DNA of 64,000 nucleotides. Source: an uncultured Roseobacter sp. (GTDB lineage Bacteria; Pseudomonadota; Alphaproteobacteria; Rhodobacterales; Rhodobacteraceae). Both the position numbers and the translations under genes were made by a program. Shown here piece by piece: positions 26,575-35,559 of the stretch. A model generated the notes under the pieces. It was not told the DNA's origin, ran no database searches, and was given only the letters and a program-made list of their open reading frames with translations. Positions within the stretch are counted from its first letter, which is position 1. Every line of letters begins with the position of its first letter. Where the stretch lies: contig NZ_CANLXG010000003.1 of NCBI RefSeq assembly GCF_947495025.1, forward strand, positions 620,001 through 684,000, in the 5' to 3' direction.

Positions 26575-27681
26575 ATGCGGTCCGGTAATTTAAGGAAGTT
26601 CGGAGCTTTTGCAGGGCTTTTCGTCCTGCTGGCCTGCTCGGCCCTGCCACAGAAAGACCTCCAGGTCGAATACTTCGAGGCCGTTCGCGAACTGGGCCTC
26701 ACCCCTGTCTATCCCCCGCGCGAAGAACTGCAGGTGGGCGATGTGTTCTTTGTGTCGACAAACCCGTCCGCACCAAATGACGCCACCCAGACTGTTCAGG
26801 TCTGGATGGGCACCGTCCAGGCGATGCGGAAAGAAGCCAACGATTACCTGAAATCGCGCATCAATTTCACCAATACTGACACGACATCAAACAACGGCAG
26901 TTTTGACCTGAAACCCAGCCAGGCAGATTTCAGTTCCGGCGTCGTCACGCTGAACAATGGTGCGCGCACGACGCTGCCGCTGGTCACCTTCCCGACGATT
27001 ACGGGGTCCGCGTCCTCCGGTGGCGCTCTGGGCAGTTTCGGTTTTCTCAGCTCCTTTGGTCTCTCATTCGGACGCAACGAAAGCGTGAATATCGACTTTA
27101 AGGACACCCGCGCCTTTGGTGTCCCGCTGGGTGCTGTGAGATCGTTTTCAGCCGTGCAGAAAGAATATGTCGCGAATATCTGCCCCCATGCGCAGAACGC
27201 CGTCGCCCTGGCAGAAGGCATTGCAGCCGGCCGGCCGGATATCCCTGAAGACATGTGCGATCCGACAAGACGGTGCCAGTTCCAGATCGTGACACGCACC
27301 ATCCAGACCCGGCAGATTGACTATCGCTACAGCAGCGCGCAGATCGCGCGGCTCGCGGCCAGCCGCCTCAATGGTGTTCCGGCAGGTGATACGCCCGAAA
27401 CCACGCTCCCTGTGCCCGGAAATGTGGATCTGAACATTACGCTTGGTGAAGATGCATCCTCTTCCAGCCTGGAAAGCCTTGTGCGCGCACTCGAAACCAG
27501 TGCCAACGCGGATGGTGCAGCCAACGAAACAGACGGCGTGTCCTTTGTCGGGCTGCAGGGGAACGCGCTGAAATTCGAACGGGTGCTGCAGAAGCCGGTG
27601 GCTATCGCCTATGAATCTGTCAATCACAATCTCGATGGCGACAGCATGTCCTGCAATCTGAAAATCGTGCACGACGGATAA
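26575..27681 (+). CDS. Lipoprotein of unknown function
   Basis: A 368-residue protein that I do not recognise. The N-terminus is a lipoprotein signal with lipobox L18-L19-A20-C21 followed by Ser, so an outer-membrane anchor is plausible. The mature part has a Gly/Ser/Phe-rich segment (GSFGFLSSFGLSFGRN), three Cys near CPHAQNAV and MCDPTRRC, and a Ser/Asp-rich stretch before the C-terminus. A GGTGGGAG ribosome site lies just before the ATG at 26575, which is preferred over an in-frame ATG at 26524 that lies inside the previous gene. It is the middle gene of the cassette, 25 bases after the lectin-like gene and 67 bases before the metalloprotease-like gene. Confidence 0.72.
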   Translation: MRSGNLRKFGAFAGLFVLLACSALPQKDLQVEYFEAVRELGLTPVYPPREELQVGDVFFVSTNPSAPNDATQTVQVWMGTVQAMRKEANDYLKSRINFTNTDTTSNNGSFDLKPSQADFSSGVVTLNNGARTTLPLVTFPTITGSASSGGALGSFGFLSSFGLSFGRNESVNIDFKDTRAFGVPLGAVRSFSAVQKEYVANICPHAQNAVALAEGIAAGRPDIPEDMCDPTRRCQFQIVTRTIQTRQIDYRYSSAQIARLAASRLNGVPAGDTPETTLPVPGNVDLNITLGEDASSSSLESLVRALETSANADGAANETDGVSFVGLQGNALKFERVLQKPVAIAYESVNHNLDGDSMSCNLKIVHDG

Positions 27682-27748
27682 GGCATGAACCGGACGCCGG
27701 TTGTGACAGACAAACCGGACCGGCCAGTTGCACCGACAGGAGGTCAGA

Positions 27749-30043
27749 ATGAAAACGCCACGGACCCGTCCCATGCAGATCACAATCGAACTCGATGACG
27801 AGGGAAATCCTGTCAGTGCCGAGGTCGGGGATCCGCGGACGCAGAGTATCATCAGCACCGCCGGTACCCCTTCGCTGACGACACCAAAAAGCAGACGCAA
27901 AAAACGCAGCAGTATCATCCGCGTCGGTGGTGGTGGAACTGAGCCATCCGAGGGCGTACCCGACAGTGTCAGCGGTGGCGGTGACGGCAGCACGCTGAGC
28001 ATTATTGTGGTCAACCCGGAACCGGATGACGACGACGGCGTGCCGGATGGCGCATCGGGTGGCGGATGGGGCGCACCTCTGGATATCCTGCCCGGCGCTC
28101 CGGACCGGGCGGCAGTTCCTCTGCCTGCCCGGATGCCGCCAGTCGCCGATGGTCGTTATGCGGGCGGCAATTCCAGACTTGTGCTCGAACTGCGGGTTGA
28201 TTTTGGCGGTTCAGGTGTCATCTCGGGCGATCTGATGGGGACGCGGTTCGGCGGAGAGGACTATCTCGCTTCCTTCCGCACAACGCCCGGTATCACACCA
28301 GAGCCAGGCCGCGCGGTCGGCTGGCCTGCGGACTTCTGTTCCCGCGACAAACGCACCGCACGCGGCGTTGTCTGGCTGCGGCCATCGCTCGCGCAGGACA
28401 CCGTCGTTATCGCGCTGCGGATCGACGATGTGCTCGCAGGACTGCCCGCGCATATGGTGTTCGAAATGACGGCCGAATGGCAGTCACAGTATCTGCGCCG
28501 GATCGGAATAGAAATGGAGAAGGAAGACGGGACGCAGCCCCCGCCGTCCTGGAACTTCGGACACCGCCGTGTGACATGGCGTACCGCCCTGCAGGATGCG
28601 GGGTTTGACGTTGTGGATACAGGCATACGCAACAGGATCCCCGAGCAGAAGGAAGGCTGGGGACAGTCCGAACTGCATACGCTGATGACTGATCTGGCGG
28701 ATGCCGGCCTGACCGGTCCCGCGTGGCGACAACAACTCCTGTGGCTTGGCCGCCCCAAACGGGAGCGTCTTCTGGGGGTGATGTTTGACACTTCTGCACA
28801 GCTGCCACGCCAGGGGTCGGCAGTGTTTGAACGCGAGATCAGAGAATGGGTCACAGATGCGCCGGACAGAAAAGTCATACAGACAGCGGTTCATGAAATC
28901 GGGCACGGGCTGAATCTGTCACACCGGTTCGGGCCCGATGTGGGCCATGCAGATTCGACATCTTTCATGAACTACCCCTGGCAATACCAGGGCGGCGGGC
29001 GCGAGGACGGGTACTGGGACCGTTTCGCCTTTGCATTTGATGCCGATGAACTGGAATTCCTGCGTCATGCACCGCGTAACCAGATTATCCCCGGTGGCGA
29101 CCCGTTTCATTCGGCAGATTACTGGAGTCGCGCGTCGCGGGGCTATACTCCTTACGCATCAGATGCGCCCGTTGGCGGGCTCCGCCTCGAGCTTCTGCCA
29201 CCTGACCCGGACAGTGGAATGGGAGCATTCAGGTTCGGACAACAGGTCTTTCTGGAAATCCGTGTTACCAACACCGGCACGGAGCCCGTCCCCCTTCAGA
29301 AACGCCTGCTCGATCCTAAGGGCGGTTTTCTGGGTGTCCGGATTGAAAAGTCCGGCCGGGGCGCCACAGCAGACAGCCGTGCGCTGCATTTTCACCCGAT
29401 CGTGTCACGCTGTTTCGATCTGAGCAATCTGGCAGACAGCCGGGAAGATGAGACCACCCAGGTGCGCGTGCTGGCGCCGGGTGCGTCCCACAGCGAGAAC
29501 ATCAACCTGACATTCGGGGCGGACGGGTTCAGTTTTGCCGAACCCGGTCACTACACGGTCCAGGTTTCCGGCACGTTTTTCATCAACACCGGCGACGCTG
29601 ACCCGTTCAATGACAAAGAGGCTGTTACCGCATCAAACGTCCTGCCCGTATTTATCGCCCGCCCCCATTCGCCGGACGAAGAGATCGAGGTCGAGACCAT
29701 ATTGATGCGCGAAGATGTCGGGACCTTCTTTGCTCTTGGAGGCTCTGCTGTTCTTGAAAAAGCACGGGACGATCTTGAAGCCGTACTCGACCGAAGAATG
29801 GGACGCGCCAAAATTCCGTCAGACCCCGTGGCCGCCAATATCATGCGTTGCTTCGGGATCGACGAACAGCGCAAATACCGGCGGTTTGACGGTAAAAAAC
29901 TGCGATACCTGCGCAGTAATCTGAGCAAGGCAGCCGAGCATCTGCGCCGGGTACAGCGGGCGGGCGCGGGCGTATTTGACCGCGAAACCCGCGCCGGCAC
30001 CGGGCGGCTTCTTGAGAAACTCGAAAAAGAGCTGAAAAAATAA
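27749..30043 (+). CDS. Large metzincin-like zinc metalloprotease without signal peptide
   Basis: A 764-residue protein. The zinc motif HEIGHGLNLSH is at residues 382-392, matching HExxHxxxxxH, with Asn where metzincins usually have Gly. A possible Met-turn follows in TSFMNYPWQ, about 12 residues later. The N-terminal 110 residues are low-complexity, with two copies of a GVPDxxSGGG element (about nt 27952 and 28038). After the protease region comes a beta-rich segment (QQVFLEIRVTNTGTEPVPL, then FAEPGHYTVQVSG) resembling an Ig-like fold, and a basic helical tail ending LLEKLEKELKK. No Sec signal is visible, so it is cytosolic or exported by another route. A perfect AGGAGG lies 6 bases before the ATG. 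Substrate unknown. Confidence 0.75.
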   Translation: MKTPRTRPMQITIELDDEGNPVSAEVGDPRTQSIISTAGTPSLTTPKSRRKKRSSIIRVGGGGTEPSEGVPDSVSGGGDGSTLSIIVVNPEPDDDDGVPDGASGGGWGAPLDILPGAPDRAAVPLPARMPPVADGRYAGGNSRLVLELRVDFGGSGVISGDLMGTRFGGEDYLASFRTTPGITPEPGRAVGWPADFCSRDKRTARGVVWLRPSLAQDTVVIALRIDDVLAGLPAHMVFEMTAEWQSQYLRRIGIEMEKEDGTQPPPSWNFGHRRVTWRTALQDAGFDVVDTGIRNRIPEQKEGWGQSELHTLMTDLADAGLTGPAWRQQLLWLGRPKRERLLGVMFDTSAQLPRQGSAVFEREIREWVTDAPDRKVIQTAVHEIGHGLNLSHRFGPDVGHADSTSFMNYPWQYQGGGREDGYWDRFAFAFDADELEFLRHAPRNQIIPGGDPFHSADYWSRASRGYTPYASDAPVGGLRLELLPPDPDSGMGAFRFGQQVFLEIRVTNTGTEPVPLQKRLLDPKGGFLGVRIEKSGRGATADSRALHFHPIVSRCFDLSNLADSREDETTQVRVLAPGASHSENINLTFGADGFSFAEPGHYTVQVSGTFFINTGDADPFNDKEAVTASNVLPVFIARPHSPDEEIEVETILMREDVGTFFALGGSAVLEKARDDLEAVLDRRMGRAKIPSDPVAANIMRCFGIDEQRKYRRFDGKKLRYLRSNLSKAAEHLRRVQRAGAGVFDRETRAGTGRLLEKLEKELKK

Positions 30044-30057
30044 GTTCGAAACCGCGG

Positions 30058-30459
30058 TCAGATCCGGGCTATCTGCCCGTTCAGGCCGATGGAAATTCTG
30101 TCGCCTGTCTGCCAGGGCGGATCAGCCACCACCAGAACCGGGAGCGTGGGCAGGCCCATCTGACCAGCAACAACCACGCCGATCGGCAGTATCGCGTCCC
30201 GCGCGCCCAGGAGAAGCGCTGCAGGCGCTATTCCTGCACTGATCAGTTCCAGCATAACAGCAGATGAGCTGCTCGATCCGACCAGACCGGGCACGATCAG
30301 GGCCTTGCCCGCCACAGATTCCCCCTGCTGTGGGTGCCCGGCCAGCGTAATCAGCGCCGTCGCCGGATCGATCCCACCCCAGAAACTCAGCGGTTCGGTC
30401 AGCCGGAGCACCCCGGCCACCGCAGAGCCCGCGCAGAGTATGTGCATTGAGCGGGTCAT
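30058..30459 (-). CDS. Aconitase X small (swivelling-domain) subunit, DUF126
   Basis: A 133-residue protein matching the aconitase X swivel domain: PLSFWGGIDPATALI, GKALIVPGLVGSSSSSAVML and GIAPAALLL. In bacteria this is a separate subunit of two-chain AcnX enzymes, several of which are cis-3-hydroxy-L-proline dehydratases; others act in mevalonate metabolism (archaea). It overlaps the large-subunit gene by 4 bases. It converges with the metalloprotease-like gene, whose stop is 14 bases away. Confidence 0.9.
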   Translation of the reverse strand: MTRSMHILCAGSAVAGVLRLTEPLSFWGGIDPATALITLAGHPQQGESVAGKALIVPGLVGSSSSSAVMLELISAGIAPAALLLGARDAILPIGVVVAGQMGLPTLPVLVVADPPWQTGDRISIGLNGQIARI

Positions 30460-31709
30460 CTGTCACCCTGCCCCGGTCTTCTGACGTGCCCCTGCTGTGC
30501 ACTGGCGACGCATTCGGCAAGTGTTCCGAAAACCGGCAGATGGCCTGTGTTCCCCATGGCGTAGTGTGCAAATTTGGCGGAATTGGTCATCATGACACCG
30601 GGCTTTGCGGGAAGTACCGGCGTGACGACAACACAGGTATCGGTCACGATTTCCACGCCAAGGCTGACGAGCGCAAGATCCGTACCGTCCGCACCCAGCG
30701 CCTTCAGCGTATGCCGGCCCATACAGATATAAAAAGGAACAGCAAAACTGCGTCCGCCGGCGAGGGCCAGGACGCTCCGGCATTCGGCTTCGCTGAAATG
30801 CGGACTGCCAACGGCGACGCAGTCGATCGGGCCGTCAGAAACCATACTCAGGTTGCGCCGCACATCTGCCATCATCTCAGCTGTGATCGTCACGGTTGCC
30901 TCGGGCTCATTCCCGCCAAGCGCTGTATCCAGATCCGGGGCCTCGGGTGTGACGCCAACCAGATGCACGAGGGCCACAGCGCCGGTTGACGCGGCAGCGG
31001 CGCAAAGAGCCTTGAGTTTGTCTTCGTCCGCGTCCCGCGGCAGCCCGGTAACAGCACAGACTGTTTCGCCCGCCAGCCTGCCGATCAAAGACCCCAGCAC
31101 CGGATAAAATGCACTGTCCTGCGTGACTGCGGCAGGCAGCAATGACGTATCCAGAACCAGCCGGGCGTATCGGTTTTCGGCAATGTGCAGCCCGTAAAAG
31201 GGCGCCTTTCCGGATATGGCGCAGGCAATGTCGAGAAAATCGCCATACCTGTTGGTCCGGGCGCCAAGAACGGTATTGGCAAAAGCAACGGCATTGGATT
31301 CACCCCAGGCAATCTGCTGTCCGGCTTCCGGTCGTGCTCCGGCCTGATACGGTGCACAGGTCCAGCTCGGGCGGCAACCGAGTTTTTCATGTGCGACCAT
31401 AAGGCGGAAAGCCATCTTTCGCGCCGCAGACGACAGTCTGCACTGATCGGGGCGTAACAGGTTCAGCGCACCGACATTTGTGGTGGCAGGCACGCGCACC
31501 TGTGCCCCGCCGGACACAAGTTTTTCACAGTAAGTGACCCCGGCATTGCCGTGGAAAAGGCATCCGTCGATATGACCGGAATGAATGCGGATCAACCTGT
31601 CAGCACCGAGCATCGCTGCAGCTTTTGTCACCAGCTCAAGTGCCATACGCTCTCCGGTCGAGCCGGTTTCGCCCGCAAGAACCGCCCTGTCGGTTACTGA
31701 AAGTTTCAT
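30456..31709 (-). CDS. Aconitase X catalytic subunit (DUF521), candidate cis-3-hydroxy-L-proline dehydratase
   Basis: A 417-residue AcnX large subunit. Family features include a G-x-x-G-x-R-x-A near the start (GSTGERMALELVTKAA), HSGHIDGCLFHGNAG, the cysteine in TCAPYQAGARPEAGQQIAWG, ESNAVAFANTVLGARTNRYG, and SPHFSEAECRSV. AcnX enzymes bind an iron-sulfur or metal centre through conserved Cys residues. Without the swivel subunit it would be inactive, so the 4-base overlap makes sense. No hydroxyproline racemase, reductase or transporter gene is adjacent, so the substrate stays inferred from the family only. Confidence 0.9.
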   Translation of the reverse strand: MKLSVTDRAVLAGETGSTGERMALELVTKAAAMLGADRLIRIHSGHIDGCLFHGNAGVTYCEKLVSGGAQVRVPATTNVGALNLLRPDQCRLSSAARKMAFRLMVAHEKLGCRPSWTCAPYQAGARPEAGQQIAWGESNAVAFANTVLGARTNRYGDFLDIACAISGKAPFYGLHIAENRYARLVLDTSLLPAAVTQDSAFYPVLGSLIGRLAGETVCAVTGLPRDADEDKLKALCAAAASTGAVALVHLVGVTPEAPDLDTALGGNEPEATVTITAEMMADVRRNLSMVSDGPIDCVAVGSPHFSEAECRSVLALAGGRSFAVPFYICMGRHTLKALGADGTDLALVSLGVEIVTDTCVVVTPVLPAKPGVMMTNSAKFAHYAMGNTGHLPVFGTLAECVASAQQGHVRRPGQGDR

Positions 31710-32534
31710 CTGGCCCCGGCGTCCATCAGTCAGGTGAGTTCAGTCTGGGCTGCGGCAGGCTTGATACTCAAGAAAAACTTTGCAGACCCGACCGGCAACC
31801 GGGCGTCAGCCATGAATTGGTCATGACACATCATCCGTCTTCCGGACCCGATATCTCCGGGGGCAAGGCAGGGTCAGATTGCGTTCCCGCACCCGACAAG
31901 TTGATGGCCAGCGGATACGCAGTAACAGGACCTTTTTGGCGATTGTCCGATTGTAATTCGCGTTGTTGAGCCAGACGTTGGGCCAGGAATTCTTCATTCT
32001 GCTCCCGCATCCGGATAACAATCCGGACCCGGTCAGATGCGATGATTGTACGGTGCTTTTCTGACGGTGCACCCGCTCCCGGTATTTTGCGCGTCAGGAA
32101 CCGACAATTCTTCTCGCCGGAACCAGTTTCTTCGCAAACCCTGCTTTTCTGATCGTGTCTGCGCCCCGCATCGCCTTCCACGATGAATTCGTCCCTGAAA
32201 ACCGGTGCACAATTTCCTGTCCAGGTGTCTTTACAGTGACCGGGCCGCTTCAGAGGTGGTTTCCACCGGTGATTCAGCCCCAGGCTGCCTCGCCAGGCCT
32301 GACCTCTTCAACGATGATCCATCTGGTGCCCGCATTGTCGTTTCAGAAACCACTGTTGAGCAAAGTCACGGCTGGACCATGAAACGTTATTCGACTACAC
32401 CACGATCATCGAAACTGTCCCGAGAAGGACCGGATCCATGGTTTTCCCGTCGCAGGCCTGAGTGCCGCCTGAACATTCAGCGCAGAGCTGAACCACGCGA
32501 TTTTTTCGCCGGTTGAACGTCCGGCAGGTGAACC
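31710..32534. other. Gene-free region with a possible decayed coding segment
   Basis: 825 bases upstream of both the AcnX operon and the MATE gene. On the plus strand, about 32200-32370 reads FNDDPSGARIVVSETTVEQS and then SHGWTMK, and one frame over it continues DHETLFDYTTIIETV to a stop at about 32460. This suggests a gene fragment with one frameshift, but I cannot name the family and there is no clear start. Nothing else is recognisable. Confidence 0.35.
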
Positions 32535-33860
32535 ATGACTTACATTTCTTTTACTCCTGCAGCGTCCACACGCGCTGAAATCTGGCCCCTTCTGCGGCTT
32601 GCCGTGCCTTTGATTGTGGGCCTCGCGGCGGCCCTTCTTATCGGTGTGGTTGACACTGCCATGATCTCACCGCTGGGGACCGTGCCGCTGGCTGCAGCCG
32701 GCGTTACAACAGCCGTACTGATCATCATGATTTCTGCTCTGTGGGGCGTGGTGACCGTCATCTCGGTCCAGATCAGTCAGGCTGAAGGTGCCGGGGACCC
32801 CGCCCGGGTTGCGACGGTGTTGCGGGGTGGCCTGATGCTCTGTCTGCTCGGCGGCACGGCTGGCGCACTGTTGATGATCGCGCTCTACCCGCTTCTCGGC
32901 CCACTCGGACAACCCCGTGATGTTCTGGCCATCCTGCCGCCGTACTGGGTATCCATGGCGGTCTGGATTGTGCCCTTCACGCTGTTCTTTGGTCTCAAGG
33001 CGTTGTTTGACGCGGTTGACAGACCCTGGACGGCCGTTGGTCTTTCCTATCTCGGCGTTCTGATCAACGTGCCCGCGAATTATGCACTTATTCACGTCCT
33101 CGATCTTGGAATTCTGGGGGCCGGGCTTGCCAGCATACTGTCACAGAGCATATCGCTGCTCGCCGCCTGGCTGGTGCTCATCCGGTCACCTGACCTTGCG
33201 GCCTTCCGGCAGGCCGTATCAGTGCCGTGGTCTGACATCCGGAAACAGTGCAGAGAAGCCTTGCCCCTGTGTCTGGGATATGCCGGTGAGGGCGGCGCAT
33301 ATGCCATTGTCGGCCTGATGATCGGATGGCTTGGCGCCGAAGCGCTGGCCGCTCATCAGATCGTCAACGCAATCGGCGGTCTGGCCTATATGATCCCGCT
33401 GGGTATGGCCGGTGCGGCCTCAATCCGGGTTGGTCTGGCAGTTGGTGCGGGCAACCGGCACAGACTGCGTCCGATCCTGAAGGCCTCTTTTCTGATCGTC
33501 ACCCTCTGGCAGCTTCTGGCTGCAGCTTTTTTTGTCGCCACGGGGCGTATCCTGGCCGAAAGCATGTCCAATGATCCGGCTGTCATCGATCTGGCCGTGA
33601 CGCTTTTTGTCATTGTTGCGGTACTGCAGGTTGCCGATGGCATTCAGGGAACGGCGCTTGGGGCACTGCGCGGGATGTCAGACATGAACCTGCCAACCGT
33701 TATCACACTGGCGGCATACTGGCCGCTCGCTTTGCCAGCCAGTTACCTTCTGGGTTTTGTGCTTGATATGGGCGCACCCGGCGTATGGATCGGTTACATG
33801 ATCGGACTGACGGTCGCGGCCGCCATTCTGCCGTGGCGCTTCTGGCGGCTGACGGGCTGA
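32535..33860 (+). CDS. MATE-family multidrug/metabolite efflux transporter
   Basis: A 441-residue inner-membrane protein with about 12 hydrophobic helices in two homologous halves, as in NorM/DinF MATE exporters. Characteristic sequences are AVPLIVGLAAALLIGVVDTA in the first helix and a region ALRGMSDMNLPTVITLAAYW in the second half. It would export drugs or metabolites using Na+ or H+. GGCAGGTGAACC precedes the ATG as a weak ribosome site. It stands alone. Confidence 0.92.
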   Translation: MTYISFTPAASTRAEIWPLLRLAVPLIVGLAAALLIGVVDTAMISPLGTVPLAAAGVTTAVLIIMISALWGVVTVISVQISQAEGAGDPARVATVLRGGLMLCLLGGTAGALLMIALYPLLGPLGQPRDVLAILPPYWVSMAVWIVPFTLFFGLKALFDAVDRPWTAVGLSYLGVLINVPANYALIHVLDLGILGAGLASILSQSISLLAAWLVLIRSPDLAAFRQAVSVPWSDIRKQCREALPLCLGYAGEGGAYAIVGLMIGWLGAEALAAHQIVNAIGGLAYMIPLGMAGAASIRVGLAVGAGNRHRLRPILKASFLIVTLWQLLAAAFFVATGRILAESMSNDPAVIDLAVTLFVIVAVLQVADGIQGTALGALRGMSDMNLPTVITLAAYWPLALPASYLLGFVLDMGAPGVWIGYMIGLTVAAAILPWRFWRLTG

Positions 33861-33971
33861 GCCGGGGCCCGAAGGGAGGCTATGTCTCGTATGCCATACA
33901 AGATGAAACGGGCTGACCCTTTTCATCGGATGCCTGTTCGCAGGTTGTTGATTGCCGCCAGTCTGGGAGGA

Positions 33972-34568
33972 TCACCTCAGGAACTGCTGATACAGGAGAA
34001 AGGCAGCCAACAGTACGAGGACAGCTCCAAGTGTGCGATTGAACAGCATTCTCCGCTCGGATGTGCTGAGAAAGCGTTCGATCTGACTACCGAATACCGA
34101 CCAGCTCCCGATGCCGAAGAAGCAAATAACACAATAGAGAAACACAAAGAAATAGAGTGCGGAACGACTCTGATCGAGTTCAAAAAGACCAACTGCTGCG
34201 ATGCAGGCCCCCCACGCTTTGGGATTGAGCCATTGCAGGGCAGCGCCCTGCCAGAAGTTTGGTTTGGGTTGCTCGCTCCTTTCCAGCGCGCCGTCAGATG
34301 TCAGTAGTTTGTATCCGAAATATACGATCAATGACGCGCCGAAGAAGGTCAGTGCGTCGATGACCCCTCCAAACTGCTCTTCGATTACGGACAGGCCAAC
34401 CCCGATCAAGAACAGCAGCAACGTAAACCCGATTGTTGCGCCGGTTACAAACCCTGCTGCACTGCGCACGCCATGGTTCAGACCCGTCGAGAGCGTGATG
34501 AGGTTTACGGGTCCCGGCGAGATCGACATTGTCAACGCGAAGAGCGCCATCGATATAGCTTGTTCCAT
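33972..34568 (-). CDS. LysE-family amino acid/metabolite exporter
   Basis: A 198-residue protein with six hydrophobic helices and the LysE/RhtB start FALTMSISPGPVNLITLSTG, then WLNPKAWGACIAAVG. The ATG at 34568 has GGAAGG 8 bases upstream; an ATG 15 codons earlier is not needed. It is divergent from a LysR gene, the usual arrangement of regulator and exporter in this family. Codon use is more AT-rich than in flanking genes (for example TTTGGGTTGCTCGC), suggesting recent acquisition. Confidence 0.9.
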   Translation of the reverse strand: MEQAISMALFALTMSISPGPVNLITLSTGLNHGVRSAAGFVTGATIGFTLLLFLIGVGLSVIEEQFGGVIDALTFFGASLIVYFGYKLLTSDGALERSEQPKPNFWQGAALQWLNPKAWGACIAAVGLFELDQSRSALYFFVFLYCVICFFGIGSWSVFGSQIERFLSTSERRMLFNRTLGAVLVLLAAFLLYQQFLR

Positions 34569-34656
34569 AAAAATTCCTTCCCGACCGGTATGTAACTTTG
34601 GGAAGTACAACAATCAATTTGACCTATTTTAAAATATAATGAAGCTGTGTTTCATA

Positions 34657-35559
34657 ATGATTGAGCATCTCAAATCTATCGCCGTTTTTGCCGAAGTTGT
34701 CCGGGCTGGTCAGTTTCGTGGCGCAGCAGAACGCCTGAACATGACGCCTTCGGCGGTGAGCTACCACATACGCGTTCTGGAAGATGCCATTGGCACCCCC
34801 TTGCTTTATCGCTCAACCCGTCGGTTCACTCTGACATCCAGTGGGGAGTTACTCTTCAACTCGGCCGAAGCAATGCTCAATGCCGCTGAAACCGGGTTTG
34901 CGGGAGCCCGTCCGTCCGAAAGTGGATTGTCCGGTGTTTTGCGGATCACCCTTACAACCGCGTTATCTCACTCTGTCATTTCAGAGCGAATTACCCGGTT
35001 TTCAAAGAAGAACCCTGACCTCAGCCTTGAACTCACCTATGATAACCGGGAAACAGATTTGGTTGCCGAAGGCATAGATGTGGCTTTGCGGATTGGACGG
35101 CTCCGAGATTCAAGCCTCCTATGTAAGCACATCTGGGACATGCCTCGCACTTTGGTTGCGAGCCCGGTTTTCGAAGCAGCATATGGACCATTCAGAAGGC
35201 CCGCAGACCTGAAGGGCGTCCCATGGATCAGGTTCGCCGGTTTGGAGAAAAGCCGAACGCTCATCGATGAGAAAGGAACCAAATTTCAAATCGAACAGTC
35301 AGGTAACCTCTGCGTTAACAGTATCGAGGCTATGGTGGATTTTACACTCAATGGGGCGGGTTTATCTTCGCCGCCTACGCATTTTGTAGCGAAAAATCTT
35401 GTGACCGGAGAGCTGATCCGCTGTTTGTCAGACACTCGTATGAGTGATCTTCCGGTGTATGCAGTCTGGCATCGGACTGTGGTTCCAAGCCCGGCAGTAA
35501 GAGACTTTATCGACTGCGTGACCGGGCACTGGACTGAGGACCTTGTTGGCGAAGACTAG
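34657..35559 (+). CDS. LysR-family regulator, divergent from the LysE exporter
   Basis: A 300-residue LysR protein with HTH GQFRGAAERLNMTPSAVSYH and an effector domain that most resembles the CrgA/PA2220-like group (DVALRIGRLRDSSL). The start at 34657 gives MIEHLKSIAVFAEVVRAGQF, the normal N-terminus; an ATG six codons upstream (34639) is also possible, and neither has a good ribosome site. It is less GC-rich than most of the window, like its partner. It probably controls the exporter in response to the exported metabolite. Confidence 0.88.
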   Translation: MIEHLKSIAVFAEVVRAGQFRGAAERLNMTPSAVSYHIRVLEDAIGTPLLYRSTRRFTLTSSGELLFNSAEAMLNAAETGFAGARPSESGLSGVLRITLTTALSHSVISERITRFSKKNPDLSLELTYDNRETDLVAEGIDVALRIGRLRDSSLLCKHIWDMPRTLVASPVFEAAYGPFRRPADLKGVPWIRFAGLEKSRTLIDEKGTKFQIEQSGNLCVNSIEAMVDFTLNGAGLSSPPTHFVAKNLVTGELIRCLSDTRMSDLPVYAVWHRTVVPSPAVRDFIDCVTGHWTEDLVGED

